Positions 12,801-25,678 of a DNA stretch of 64,000 nt are shown piece by piece. A program made the position numbers and the translations under genes. Origin of the DNA: Galaxea fascicularis (Eukaryota > Cnidaria > Anthozoa > Scleractinia > Euphylliidae); contig OX419338.1 of assembly GCA_948470475.1 (NCBI GenBank), positions 32,634,382-32,698,381 on the forward strand, in the 5' to 3' direction. Each line of letters opens with the position of its first letter. Within the stretch, counting starts at the first letter, position 1. Below the pieces are notes generated by a model, which was given only the letters and a program-made list of their open reading frames with translations, did no database searches and was not told the origin of the DNA.

Positions 12801-13531
12801 CGTCAAGAGCTTTCAGATCTGCCTGTAACGAATTTGGATCCACCACTTTTTAAAAGATCCCGGAAGGTAACAGGGCACCTCTCGTTCAGCCACAAACGCC
12901 TCTGTTAATACAGCCTTACCATTTGGAAAAGCTTTCTTTCCAAGAGACGCCACGAAATCAAAACCAAAGTTTTGATTATGTAATTCATATGATGGAGCTG
13001 GTATTGGCCATGTGGTATAAAAGATAAAACAGTGCATGGGGTAAGTTTTAAGGTATGTATTGACGCACTGACATACTGATTGAATATTGGGGACCAGGGT
13101 TGGCACATTAGTTAGAGCGCTCGCCTTCCACTAATTAATATGTCCCTGGTTAAAGACTAGGTTTTTTTTCCGGGTACTCAGGTTTTTCCCCCCTCTCCAA
13201 ACGCCAACATTTGATTTGATTTGAGAGTTGTAAAGATTTAGAATAGACCTCTTTAGTGTGTACGTTTTGTCTTCCCAATGTGGAGTACCCTGGAGAGCTG
13301 TTTCTTCGTAATTTCGTCGTATTCTCGAGCATATGTGTGTACGCATGATTTATGAAACACAAAAGGCAAATCCCTTCAGTTAATTTGTGAACATCGCATG
13401 ATCCGTATATTTATTGACTGAACGGTACTTTTAGGACAGACTGATCTGGATAGATTGATCTAGGAACTAATGGCTTCATAAATTGATTGACTGACTGACT
13501 GGCTGGCTGACTGACTGACTGACCGACTGAC

Positions 13532-13566
<35 letters not shown>

Positions 13567-13669
13567 CTCACGTATTGACTGCTAGATTGATTGACTGATT
13601 GATTGATTCATGTATTGACTGTTAGGTTGATTGATTTTCTGACTGACTGACTGACTGACTGAATGAATG

Positions 13670-13708
<39 letters not shown>

Positions 13709-14185
13709 ATATTTTAGGGAGATAGTGGTGGTCCATTTGTATGTAACGAAAGAGGTCGATGGGTTTTACGAGGCGCTGTCAGCTGGGGCCACAGTCGTTG
13801 CAGCACCAACTACTACACTGTCTTTGCTCGTGTGAGCACCTTCAGGAACTGGATCAAGCAGAGATCTGGAGGTAAACAATTACCCTACAGCTTGCAGCTT
13901 ATTAAATGTTCGCTAACAAGGCTTGCGACTGAAGAAAACGCGAATAAGCCAGACGACGGCTTTCTTGAAACTCTTGTCATTTGGCATTCACTGCGACCAG
14001 CATTATGGAATAACAACTGCACCAGAACATTCAGTCAGAACCAACTAGTCTGGTTTACACCGAACTTTGGTGATTATGTTTTTTTTCGACGAGGAAAAAT
14101 TGTTCAAGCCTAACTGTCTTTGTTTTGTTTGTTTTATTGCAGTTTGATTTCAGGAAACGAGAAACTAAGCATTTCATCATACTGA
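9850..14185 (+). CDS. Gene B: secreted chymotrypsin-like serine protease, left-arm copy
   Basis: Predicted exons: 9850-9913, 10640-10834, 11372-11578, 12300-12463, 13718-13871, 14154-14185; total 753 nt, 250 residues. Exon 1 is a signal peptide ([17 protein letters not shown]). Exon 2 has [13 protein letters not shown], the activation region, and the histidine motif TASHC. Exon 3 carries the aspartate in NYDVALLEL, exon 4 the GWGR block, exon 5 the serine in GDSGGPFVC. By chymotrypsin numbering, 189 is glycine (GGCQGDS) and 226 threonine, so a trypsin-like pocket is unlikely and an elastase-like one is inferred. The exon 3 donor GTCCGT is weak but required by phase. The final short exon follows a strong pyrimidine tract; an alternative acceptor at 14142 gives an immediate stop. 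No ShKT domain was found downstream, unlike paralogue C. Confidence 0.88.
11810..11996. mobile_element. MITE-like element in intron 3 of gene B
   Basis: The ends TATGGTTTAT and ATAAACCATA form terminal inverted repeats, and internal copies of AAACCA/TGGTTT add to the palindromic character. The same element lies in intron 3 of B' at 25747-25934. Confidence 0.6.
13484..13710. repeat. TGAT/TGAC tetranucleotide tract
   Basis: A long run of TGAC and TGAT units ends just before the acceptor of gene B exon 5. It is mirrored at 24010-24232 with different copy numbers, which makes it a good marker for telling the arms apart. Confidence 0.9.
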
Positions 14186-15834
14186 TCAGAGGTTTGCAAT
14201 GTTGTAGCTGAGAAGATCACGCAAAGGTCATTAAACGCATGATTACAACCATCTTAGCCCACTCCAGTTTGTATTCTTCTTCTTCTTGTTGTTTCCTCGG
14301 TGTACTAAATGTGGCAAAAGGGGGTTTCACAACAATATCATTCAAACTCAGGAAATTATAGAAGGCTGAACTCAACTATTTCGTTAAAGAGATGTGTGAA
14401 CTCAGTACATATTCAGATTGCCCCAAACTCTATACAGTGCCTTGTTTGAATTCATTATATATTCCATTAACTCTTTTGCTAAATCCTGTCTAACCGTATA
14501 TGCGTTTATGAACCTAACTTGCAATTTGACAAACATGGCCGTCAATATTTCTCTCACTGCCCTCCCTCCCCTGAAGAAACAGTTCCAACTACTTGAATTG
14601 TTCTAAGGTCGTTTACCAACATTGTTCTAAAAGGTCTTCGACAATGCCATAGCGTAAATTATCTTTCAATCTTTTTTGTTTATGTCACACAAAGAGACCA
14701 AACCTCAGTTTTGGCTGGCAATTCATCCAGCAATCTAATATTTTCACCATTTATCTTTTCGAAGCTAGCTCGTCAGTGGGTTTTAATGATTCGCCTTCCG
14801 AACCTGTTAGTGCGTGCTAAAGAGATGAAACGTTGAACATTTTCATCGGGCCAAACGTTTCCTAAAATGAGGTTTATTCTCTAAAGGCACATCAGGCCCA
14901 AGGGGGGGGGGGGGGGTTCTGCTCATCTGTAACCTTCACATGGCAGCGCAGGGTTTTGGCACCCCTTCAGTGAGAACTGCAATGAAACTCGTAAAGTTAA
15001 TAGGTATCGTCCCCAAATAAATTGTCAAAACGCTCTCAAGATTTGGTGGTGTTTGATCTATTTCAAGAAAGAAAAAAATGGTGATAAACGTTCAATGTTA
15101 GCACGTGTGGCCACACCCTTCCACAATGTTGTTTGGACAGATTGTCGTAATATATTTCCATGACTCCTAGTCAATAGCAAGTAAATAAATTACCAATCGA
15201 AAATCGATCTCCAGTAGCTTACGGTGAGGTAGGGTATAAATGGTACACAGATTGAGTGATTCATCTTTCTTCAGAGATACGGAGAATGTGACCTTGATAT
15301 CTCAACTGCTTTCCGCACGTTTGTTTGATGAGTGGGTTAAATGATGTCGGTGCGGCGTGGGGCGCAATAAAGCCTTTTGATGTGAGCTTCATACGGTAGC
15401 ACTAAGTGGCAGATACCATCTTCACTTATACCTTCTCCATGTCCTTTGTTATCGCCCACATTCACAACCACAAAAGGAGAACTGTAAAGTCATTAACTTG
15501 GTTAATAGCAAAGTTCTCTATAGATGTGCAGTAAATTAGGATCGAGATATGTATTTGGTCTTTGTCACATTGATTATCGCACCAGATTCTGCATGCAGCG
15601 GCTATAACAATTCAAGCTAACAAGTATTGAGTTCGAAAACACTCATGATAACATTCATGTAGCCATTTTGGAGACTAACCTCGGAGTTCAAGGACGACTT
15701 GTGTTGCTATCTGATATTTTCATATTTTTGTTCGAACTAGAAAGAAAAGTGAAAAAGAAACGACCGCAAGCTGAAAATATTCCTGAAAAAAAAAAACTGC
15801 GTGTAGCTTAATCAACGACGACGACGACGATGAA
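14186..15834. other. 3' flank of gene B, no further exon seen
   Basis: A search by eye for a glycine linker or six-cysteine ShKT exon found none. A G homopolymer is at 14899-14916. The mirror copy is at about 21845-23535. Confidence 0.45.
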
Positions 15835-17060
15835 ACACTGGAAAACCTGGACTGTTTACAGACTTCACAAAATGTCTATAAATCTTGAATTTACAGACTT
15901 CGTTCTTTTGCCAGTTAAAAAAGAAATCTCTGTAAATAAATTTGACAGACATTTCATATAGATTTGTTGTTGAAATCTTTATATAATGTCTGTAAAATTC
16001 TAAGAGCTATAACGAGAGGAAAGACTTAGAATTTACAGACATTTTAAAATCTGTTTAAAATGTTTGTAAATCTACCTTTTACAAAGATTTTCTAATGTGT
16101 GGGCTTCTAATATAAAATGTCTGTAAATGACGGGGCATCATAAAATCTCTGTAAATTGACGTAAGCGGGGCATCATGAAATCTCTGTAAATTGACGCAAA
16201 CGGGGCATCATAAAATCTCTGTAAATTGACGCAAGCGGGGCATCATAAAATCTCTGTAAATTGACGCAAGCGGGGCATCATGAAATCTCTTTAAATTGAC
16301 GCAAACGGGGCATCATAAAATCTCTGTAAATTGACGCAAACGGGGCATCATAAAATCTCTGTAAATTGACGCAAACGGGGCATCATGAAATCTCTGTAAA
16401 TTGACGCAAACGGGGCATCATGAAATCTCTGTAAATTGACCCAAACGGGGCATAATAAAATCTCTGTAAATTGACTATGGACAAATATCCGAGTATATTT
16501 TTGCTCCAAATGATGAACAATGTTTTAGATATTCCGCAAGCCCGAGTAGAATAAGAAGCCCCGGCTAACCGATCAAACATTTTCATCCAACATCGTGTTG
16601 AACGAGCATGTTCACGGACTGTTTAGCCGCCTCTCTCAACATTGCATTTAAATGGCTTCCCATGTTTGATATAGATCAAACATTTTCGTCTTCATATTGC
16701 TTCACAAAATCACCGTCAAGCAACCAATGAGAAACCGAATCTACCGACGCGAACGTCATAATTTCAGCGGTAATGCACAGAAAGCGTTCTGTGAGCTCAC
16801 TTTGCTTTATGTTTGATCAAACATTGCTTGCCTGATATATTAGCCATTAGATTTTTTGTGAATCAAACGATTGGCCGGCCATGGCCGGAAATTATCTATT
16901 AATTGTTCTAGGACGGAATGCGTCCCATACGTGACGTATCAACCGGGCTCACTTTTCATGTCAGCGGCTGTCAGCGGTATTTTCCAGTGCATTCCGATAA
17001 TGGTGGGCTTCCGAGACGACCGTTAACGGACAAGAACGTCATGCTAGCCCACATATAAGG
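15835..17060. mobile_element. Repeat block with CACTGGAAAA end and TTTACAGA motifs (left copy)
   Basis: The block begins CACTGGAAAACCTGGAC near 15836 and is dense in ACAGAC and CTGTAAAT motifs. The same end and motifs recur at 20640-21845 (mirror) and at 32500-33155 (independent copy ending in TTTTCCAGTG). It looks like a transposon family, possibly CACTG-ended, but no transposase was seen. Confidence 0.5.
16128..16475. repeat. 35-bp minisatellite (left arm)
   Basis: About ten tandem copies of a 35-bp unit containing GGGGCATCATAAAATC and CTGTAAATTGACGC. It is mirrored at 21208-21555. The short frame 16586-16383 is an accident of the repeat. Confidence 0.92.
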
Positions 17061-17139
17061 CACTAATACATTACAATACTACATGTATGAATACACCAAC
17101 TAACAAATGCACCTACCTCCACTAACATGCACATACCTA

Positions 17140-18180
17140 CAATCATACTCACTTCTCTTCATTTATACTCACTTGCCTGCATTTATACTCACTTGCTTCC
17201 ATTTATACTCACTTGCCTGCATTTGTACTCACTTGCCTGCATTTATACTCACTTGCCTGCATTAATACTCACTTGCCTGCATTTATACTCACTTGCCTGC
17301 ATTTATACTCACTTGCCTGCATTAATACTCACTTGCCTGCATTTATACTCACTTGCCTGCATTACTACTCACTTGCCTGCATTTGTACTCACTTGCCTGC
17401 ATTTGTACTCACTTGCCTGCATTTATACTCACTTGCCTGCATTACTACTCACTTGCTTGCATTTATACTCACTTGCTTGCATATATACTCACTTGCCTGC
17501 ATTTATACTCACTTGCCTGCATTTGTACTCACTTGCCTGAATTTATGCTCACTTGTTTGGATTTGTACTCACTTGCTTGCATTTGTACTCACTTAGAATC
17601 ACTTATACTCACTTGCATTCATTTATACTCACTTACACTCACTTATACTCACTTGCCTTCATTTATATGCACCTGCCTTCATTTGTACTCACTTACATTC
17701 ACTTATACTCACTTGCATTCACTCGTACTCACTTACCGTCACTCATACGCAATTTCCTTTACTTTTACTCTTTTACCGTCACTCATACTCATGCACTTTC
17801 CGGGCATTTACTTGTACTCACTTACCGTCACTGACAGATACGCAATTTCATTCACTTTTACTCACTTACAGTCACTCATACGCAATTTCATTCACCTTTA
17901 CTCACTTACCGTCACTCATACTCACTTTCCTTCACTCGTACTCACTTACCGTCACTCATACGCAATTTCATTCACTTTTACTCACTTATCGTCACTCATA
18001 CGCAATTTCATTCACTTGTGCTCACTATCCGTCATTCACACGCACTTTCCTTCACTTATGCTCACTTGCCGTCATTCATACGCACTTTCCTTTACTTGTA
18101 CTTACTCTGCTTCACTTAATTGTACTCACTTTCCTTCAGTTGCGTAAAACTCACTCACTTTCACTCACTTTCCTTCAGTC
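17140..18180. repeat. 20-bp satellite ACTCACTTGCCTGCATTTAT (left arm)
   Basis: Regular 20-bp monomers run from about 17140 to 17600, then degrade towards the palindrome centre. Since 20 is not a multiple of 3, the frames repeat every 20 residues in all phases. The long Leu-Tyr-Ser-Leu-Ala-Cys frames here are not proteins. Confidence 0.95.
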
Positions 18181-18773
18181 ATACAAACAAATTGGGGTGT
18201 CACGATTGTTCTCACAAATTTTATTATCTGGAAATTAATGAGATTTCTACAAACAAATTGGGGTGTCACCGGGCACGTTATGTACTATTTACTATTCCCC
18301 CCCCCCCCCCCCCCCGCTCCCATCTCCTAAATTATCTCACAAATTTCGCGTCCTCTCGGGCAGCTCACATCTTTGGAACGGTTAACTTCTACTTTAAATC
18401 TGTATTTTTCTTTTTACTATATATTCAAGGAGCCCGCTACCATCGCCGAAAAGATAGACTCTACATAAAAGCTCCCTTATTCTGTTTGAATTTCGTCAAA
18501 GAATCGTGAAAGCAACCGCGGTTTGTGTTTATATTTTCACAGTTAAGGGCGTTTCTTTATTTTGCACTTTTTGTCGCCTTTTTCGCGGCATCAGAGGAAG
18601 CCGCACAACAGTGACAAGCAACTTGATTTACCATATCAGTGATCACAGAAAACACGACACGATCAATACACTTTTGTAGGTTTTCTTGTCACGTCCGCAT
18701 CAAGTGATTGAGATACTGTACCCATATAAAGTCTAGAAATCTGCAATCTTCTCGGGTTTACTTAGAATCGGAC
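18181..18773. other. Unique spacer at the palindrome centre
   Basis: This is non-mirrored sequence between the two satellite arrays. It contains a 21-bp direct repeat (18183-18203 and 18249-18269, key part AAATTGGGGTGTCAC) and a C homopolymer at about 18297-18315. No gene was recognised. Confidence 0.7.
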
Positions 18774-20560
18774 TTCAGCTTTGCATGAGTAAACACAAGT
18801 CCATACAAGTGAGCTAAGTGCAGACGAGTAAACGCAAGTGCGTATATGTGAAGTTAAATGCGTATGAGCGATGCTAAGTGTGTGTAGGTGAGGTAGTTCG
18901 TACCTGAAGAGAAACAGTTGATGATAAGTGCAAGTAGGTGGAGGAAAGTGCGTACAGGTGAAGGAAAGAGAGTACAAGTGAAGGAAAGTAATTATTCACA
19001 TGAGTGACTGTAAGCGAGTACAAGTGAAGGAAAGTGAGTACAAGTGAAGCAAAGTGTGCACAAGTGAGGGAAAGTGAGTACAAATGAAGCAAAGTGAGTG
19101 CAAGTGAAGGAGTAACTAGTGAAGCAGAGTGATCGAGTCAAGTGAAGCATTAAGTGAATACAAGTGAAGCAATGTGAGTGCAAGTGGAGCAATGTGAGTG
19201 CAAGTGAAGTAAAGTGAGTACAGGTGAAGCAAAGTGAGTTCAAGTGAGGCAAAGTGAATACAAGTGAAGTAAAGTGAGTATGAATGAATGCAAGTGAGTA
19301 TAAGTGAATGTAAGTGGGTACAGATGAAGGCCGGTGAGTATAAATGAAGGCAAGTGAGTAACTGATAAGTGAGTGTAAGTGAGTATAAATGAATGCAAGT
19401 GAGTATAAGTGAGTATGAATGAATGCAATTAGTGAGTATAAGTGATTGTAGGTGAGTAAAAATGAAGGCAAGTGAGTATAAATGAATGCAAGTGAGTATA
19501 AGTGAGTGTAAGTGAGTACAAATGAAGGCAAGTGATCATAAGTGAATGTTAGTGACTATAAATGAATGCAAGTGAGTATAAGTGATTGTAAGTGAGTACA
19601 AATACAAGCAAGTGAGTATAAATGCAGGCAAGTGAGCATAAATGCAAGCAAGTGAGTATCAATGCAGGCAAGTGAGTATTAATGCAGGCAAGTGAGTATT
19701 AATGCAGGCAAGTGAGTATAAATGCAGGCAAGTGAGTACAAATGCAGGCAAGTGAGTACAAATGCAGGCAAGTGAGTATAAATGCAGGCAAGTGAGTACA
19801 AATGCAGGCAAGTGAGTATCAATGCAGGCAAGTGAGTAGTAATGCAGGCAAGTGAGTATAACTGCAGGCAAGTGAGTATTAATGCAGGCAAGTGAGTATA
19901 AATGCAGGCAAGTGAGTATTAATGCAGGCAAGTGAGTATAAATGCAGGCAAGTGAGTATAAATGCAGGCAAGTGAGTACAAATGCAGGCAAGTGAGTATA
20001 AATGCAAGCAAGTGAGTAGTAATGCAGGCAAGTGAGTATAAATGTAGGCAAGTCAGTACAAATGCAGGCAAGTGAGTATAAATGCAGGCAAGTGAGTATA
20101 AATGCAAGCAAGTGAGTACAAAATTATGCAGGCAAGTGAGTATAAATGCAGGCAAGTGAGTATTAATGCAGGCAAGTGAGTATAAATGCAGGCAAGTGAG
20201 TATAAATGCAGGCAAGTGAGTATAAATGCAAGCAAGTGAGTACAAATGCAGGCAAGTGAGTATAAATGCAAGCAAGTGAGTATCAATGCAGGCAAGTGAG
20301 TATTAATGCAGGCAAGTGAGTATTAATGCAGGCAAGTGAGTATAAATGCAAGCAAGTGAGTACAAATGCAGGCAAGTGAGTATAAATGGAAGCAAGTGAG
20401 TATAAATGCAGGCAAGTGAGTATTAATGCAAGCAAGTGAGTATAAATGCAAGCAAGTGAGTACAAATGCAGGCAAGTGAGTATAAATGGAAGCAAGTGAG
20501 TATAAATGCAGGCAAGTGAGTATAAATGAAGAGAAGTGAGTATGATTGTAGGTATGTGCA
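18774..20560. repeat. 20-bp satellite (right arm, inverted)
   Basis: The unit ATGCAGGCAAGTGAGTATAA repeats regularly from about 19600 to 20560, and degenerate related monomers fill 18774-19600. The array is roughly 0.7 kb longer than its left counterpart. All long frames across it are spurious. Confidence 0.95.
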
Positions 20561-20639
20561 TGTTAGTGGAGGTAGGTGCATTTGTTAGTTGGTGTATTCA
20601 TACATGTAGTATTGTAATGTATTAGTGCCTTATATGTGG

Positions 20640-21845
20640 GCTAGCATGACGTTCTTGTCCGTTAACGGTCGTCTCGGAAGCCCGCCATTATCGGAATGCA
20701 CTGGAAAATACCGCTGACAGCCGCTGACATGAAAAGTGAGCCCGGTTGATACGTCACGTATGGGACGCATTCCGTCCTAGAACAATTAATAGATAATTTC
20801 CGGCCATGGCCGGCCAATCGTTTGATTCACAAAAAATCTAATGGCTAATATATCAGGCAAGCAATGTTTGATCAAACATAAAGCAAAGTGAGCTCACAGA
20901 ACGCTTTCTGTGCATTACCGCTGAAATTATGACGTTCGCGTCGGTAGATTCGGTTTCTCATTGGTTGCTTGACGGTGATTTTGTGAAGCAATATGAAGAC
21001 GAAAATGTTTGATCTATATCAAACATGGGAAGCCATTTAAATGCAATGTTGAGAGAGGCGGCTAAACAGTCCGTGAACATCGTTCAACACGATGTTGGAT
21101 GAAAATGTTTGATCGGTTAGCCGGGGCTTCTTATTCTACTCGGGCTTGCGGAATATCTAAAACATTGTTCATCATTTGGAGCAAAAATATACTCGGATAT
21201 TTGTCCATAGTCAATTTACAGAGATTTTATTATGCCCCGTTTGGGTCAATTTACAGAGATTTCATGATGCCCCGTTTGCGTCAATTTACAGAGATTTCAT
21301 GATGCCCCGTTTGCGTCAATTTACAGAGATTTTATGATGCCCCGTTTGCGTCAATTTACAGAGATTTTATGATGCCCCGTTTGCGTCAATTTACAGAGAT
21401 TTCATGATGCCCCGCTTGCGTCAATTTACAGAGATTTTATGATGCCCCGCTTGCGTCAATTTACAGAGATTTTATGATGCCCCGTTTGCGTCAATTTACA
21501 GAGATTTCATGATGCCCCGCTTACGTCAATTTACAGAGATTTTATGATGCCCCGTCATTTACAGACATTTTATATTAGAAGCCCACACATTAGAAAATCT
21601 TTGTAAAAGGTAGATTTACAAACATTTTAAACAGATTTTAAAATGTCTGTAAATTCTAAGTCTTTCCTCTCGTTATAGCTCTTAGAATTTTACAGACATT
21701 ATATAAAGATTTCAACAACAAATCTATATGAAATGTCTGTCAAATTTATTTACAGAGATTTCTTTTTTAACTGGCAAAAGAACGAAGTCTGTAAATTCAA
21801 GATTTATAGACATTTTGTGAAGTCTGTAAACAGTCCAGGTTTTCC
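20640..21845. mobile_element. Repeat block with CACTGGAAAA end (right, mirrored copy)
   Basis: Mirror of 15835-17060, including the 35-bp minisatellite at 21208-21555. The outer end TTTTCCAGTG is at about 21840. Confidence 0.5.
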
Positions 21846-23535
21846 AGTGTTTCATCGTCGTCGTCGTCGTTGATTAAGCTACACGCAGTTTTTTTTTTCA
21901 GGAATATTTTCAGCTTGCGGTCGTTTCTTTTTCACTTTTCTTTCTAGTTCGAACAAAAATATGAAAATATCAGATAGCAACACAAGTCGTCCTTGAACTC
22001 CGAGGTTAGTCTCCAAAATGGCTACATGAATGTTATCATGAGTGTTTTCGAACTCAATACTTGTTAGCTTGAATTGTTATAGCCGCTGCATGCAGAATCT
22101 GGTGCGATAATCAATGTGACAAAGACCAAATACATATCTCGATCCTAATTTACTGCACATCTATAGAGAACTTTGCTATTAACCAAGTTAATGACTTTAC
22201 AGTTCTCCTTTTGTGGTTGTGAATGTGGGCGATAACAAAGGACATGGAGATGGTATAAGTGAAGATGGTATCTGCCACTTAGTGCTACCGTATGATGCTC
22301 ACATCAAAAGGCTTTATTGCGCCCCACGCCGCACCGACATCATTTAACCCACTCATCAAACAAACGTGCGGAAAGCAGTTGAGATATCAAGGTCACATTC
22401 TCCGTATCTCTGAAGAAAGATGAATCACTCAATCTGTGTACCATTTATACCCTACCTCACCGTAAGCCACTGGAGATCGATTTTCGATTGGTAATTTATT
22501 TACTTGCTATTGACTAGGAGTCACTATTTATGGAAATATATTACGAGTATGCACCTGAGAGGAAAATCTGTCCAAATAACATAATGGAAGGGTGTGGCCA
22601 CACGTGCCAACATTGAACGTTTATCACCATTTTTTTCGTTCTTGAAATAGATCAAACACCACCAACTCTTGAGAGCGTTTTGACAATTTATTTGGGGACG
22701 ATACCTATTAACTTTACGAGTTTAATTGCAGTGGTTCAAGGGGTGCCAAAACCCTGTGCTCCCATGTGAAGGTTACAGATGAGCAAACCCCTCCCCCCCC
22801 CCCCCCCCCCTTGGGCCTGATGTGCCTTTAGAGAATAAACCTCATTTTAGGTAACGTTTGGCCTAATGAAAATGTTCAACGTTTCATATTCTTTAGCACG
22901 CACTAACAGGTTCGGAGGGCGAATCATTAAAACCCACTGACGAGCTAGCTTCGAAAAGATAAATGGTGATAATATTAGATTGCTGGATGAATTGCCAGCC
23001 AAAAATGAGGTTGGTCTCTTTGTGTGATATATAAACAAAAAAGGCTGGAAAGATAATTTATGCTATGGCAGTGTCGAAGACCTTTTAGAACAATGTTGGT
23101 GTACGACCTTAGAACAACTGATTCAAGTAGTTGGAACTTTTCTTCAGGGGAGGGAGAGCAGTGAGAGAAATATTGACGGCCATGTTTGTCAAATTGCAAG
23201 TCAGGTTCATAAATGCACATACGGTTAGACAGAATTTAGCAAAAGAGTTAATGGAATATATAATGAATTCAAACAAGGCACTGTATAGAGTTTGGGGCAA
23301 TCCGAATATGTACTGAGTTCACACATTTCTTTATCGAAATAGTTGAGCCCAGCCTTCCATAATTTCTTGAGTTTGGATGATATTGTTGTGAAACTTCCCC
23401 CTTTTGCCACATTTAGTACACCGAAGAAACAAAAAGAAGAAGAAGAATACAAACTGGAGTGGACTAAGATGGTTGTAATTATGCGTTTAATGACCTTTGC
23501 GTGATCTTCTCAGCTACAACATTGCAAATCTCTGA

Positions 23536-24010
23536 TCAGTATGATGAAATGCTTAGTTTCTCGTTTCCTGAAATCAAACTGCAATAAAACAAGCAAAACA
23601 AAGACAGTTAGGCTTGAACAATTTTTCCTCGTCGAAAAAAACATAATCACCGAAGTTCGGTGTAAACCAGACTAGTTGGTTCTGACTGAACGTTCTGGTG
23701 CAGTTGTTATTCCATAATGCTGGTCGCAGTGAATGCCAAATGACAAGAGTTTCAAGAAAGGCGTAGTCTGGCTTATTCGCGTTTTCTTCAGTCGCAAGCC
23801 TTGTTAGTGAACATTTATAAGTTGCAAGCTGTAGGGTAATTGTTTACCTCCAGATCTCTGCTTGATCCAGTTCCTAAAGGTGCTCACACGAGCAAAGACA
23901 GTGTAGTAGTTGGTGCTGCAACGACTGTGGCCCCAGCTGACAGCGCCTCGTAAAACCCATCGACCTCCTTCGTTACATACAAATGGACCACCACTGTCTC
24001 CCTAAAATAT

Positions 24011-24049
<39 letters not shown>

Positions 24050-25641
24050 CATTCATTCAGTCAATCAGAAAATCAATCTACCTAACAGTCAATGCATGAA
24101 TCAATCAATCAGTCAATCAATCTAGCAGTCAAACATGAATCAATCAATCAGTCAATCAATCAATCAGTCAGTCAGTCAGTCAGTCAGTCAGCCAGCCAGC
24201 CAGCCAGCCAGCCAGTTAGTCAATCAATTTATGAAGCCATTAGTTCCTAGATCAATCTATCCAGATCCGTCTGTCCTAAAAGTACCGTTCAGTCAATAAA
24301 TATACGGATCATGCGATGTTCACAAATTAAAGGGATTTGCCTTTTGTCTTTCATAAATCATGCGTACACACATATGCTCGAGAATACGACGAAATTACGA
24401 AGAAACAGCTCTCCAGGGTACTCCACATTGGGAAGACAAAACATACACACTAAAGAGGTCTATTCTAAATCTTTACAACTCTCAAATCCGGCAAATCAAA
24501 TGTTGGCGTTTGGAGAGGGGGGGAAAACCTGAGTACCCGGAAAAAAAACCTAGTCTTTAACCAGGGACATATTAATTAGTGGAAGGCGAGCGCTCTAACG
24601 AATGTGCCAACCCTGGTCCCCAATATTCAATCAGTATGTCAGTGCGTCAATACATACCTTAAAACTTACCCCATGCACTGTTTTATCTTTTATACCACAT
24701 GGCCAATACCAGCTCCATCATATGAATTACATTAAACTTTGGTTTTGATTTCGTGGCGTCTCTTGGAAAGAAAGCTTTTCCAAATGGTAAGGCTGTATTA
24801 ACAAAGGCGTTTGTGGCTGAACGAGAGGTGCCCTGTTACCTTCCGGGATCTTTTAAAAAGTGGTGGATCCAAATTCGTTACAGGCAGATCTGAAAGCTCT
24901 TGACGAAAGGCTTATTGTCGTATATGATAAACGAGATGCGAACAATATTTGGACAACTCATGTAACAGGGGAGTTCGCACTTTTCACACCTTTACAATCC
25001 AACGTACGCTCATTTTACATTCTGAGGCGCTATTCTAAGGACAAGTGGAAAACACCTAAATTACTCGCTTTATGATCAGAAACGATGCGATATTTGCTGG
25101 GTTTTTTTTCTTAAATCTCGTTTTACTGGAAAACGTCCCGTAACACGAAGAGCTCAGACACTGGACTAATCACTACCCAGCTTTTCACTGGTAGCTTAGG
25201 TTTTGGGCTCAAACAAAAAAGTTTTAAAAACTAACTGACCTGGCATCCACCCCTTCCTTCGCCCCCTGCGCAAATCATGGTATCACTATACACTCTACCA
25301 AGCCGTCCATTTACTTGCTGGCATCTTCTGTCGTCCGCAACTGGCAATATGGCTTGTTGAAGAACGTTGGCCCCTTGTCCACCGCCAACAGTTCGTCCCC
25401 ATCCTGAGAATCAAACCATCAGGACAAACATTCTAGACATTAAATCCTCAGTGAGCTTAAGGCTTTTTCGCATGAAAGTTTGGTTGAGGATGCATTCTAG
25501 TCACCCAGTCATCAAACCAAAAACAAATGTGGTTGCAAACTCCTTTTCAAACCAATTCACTTTAATTACTGACTGTAATATTGTATACACATGTTGTACT
25601 AAAACCACGTGTTTCAGCTGTTAGCAATAATAATAATGATG

Positions 25642-25678
<37 letters not shown>

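Larger units (their letters stand above)
8139..18180. repeat. Left arm of a 21.6-kb inverted repeat
   Basis: From AATTATGTGAAAAC at 8139 onward, the sequence is the reverse complement of the stretch ending at 29706. Matching landmarks include all six exons of genes B and B', the intron MITE, the TGAT tract, the 35-bp minisatellite and the 20-bp satellite. Outside 8139 and 29706 the two flanks are unrelated. Differences are point changes plus indels, mainly in microsatellites, satellite copy number and a block of about 70 bp missing near 8825. Confidence 0.95.

Noticed and set aside
13832..14113. Read-through extension of gene B past the GDSGG exon
   Set aside because: The right-arm copy has a one-base change and an early stop in the same stretch, while the donor GGTAAAC is kept in both, so it is intron.
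17127..18147. Long plus-strand frames full of LYSLACIYTHLPAF-like repeats
   Set aside because: They are translations of a 20-bp satellite, open in several frames and mirrored at 18774-20560; no start, splice or domain evidence.
17140..20560. CRISPR-like array
   Set aside because: Monomers are contiguous with no unique spacers, in animal DNA.
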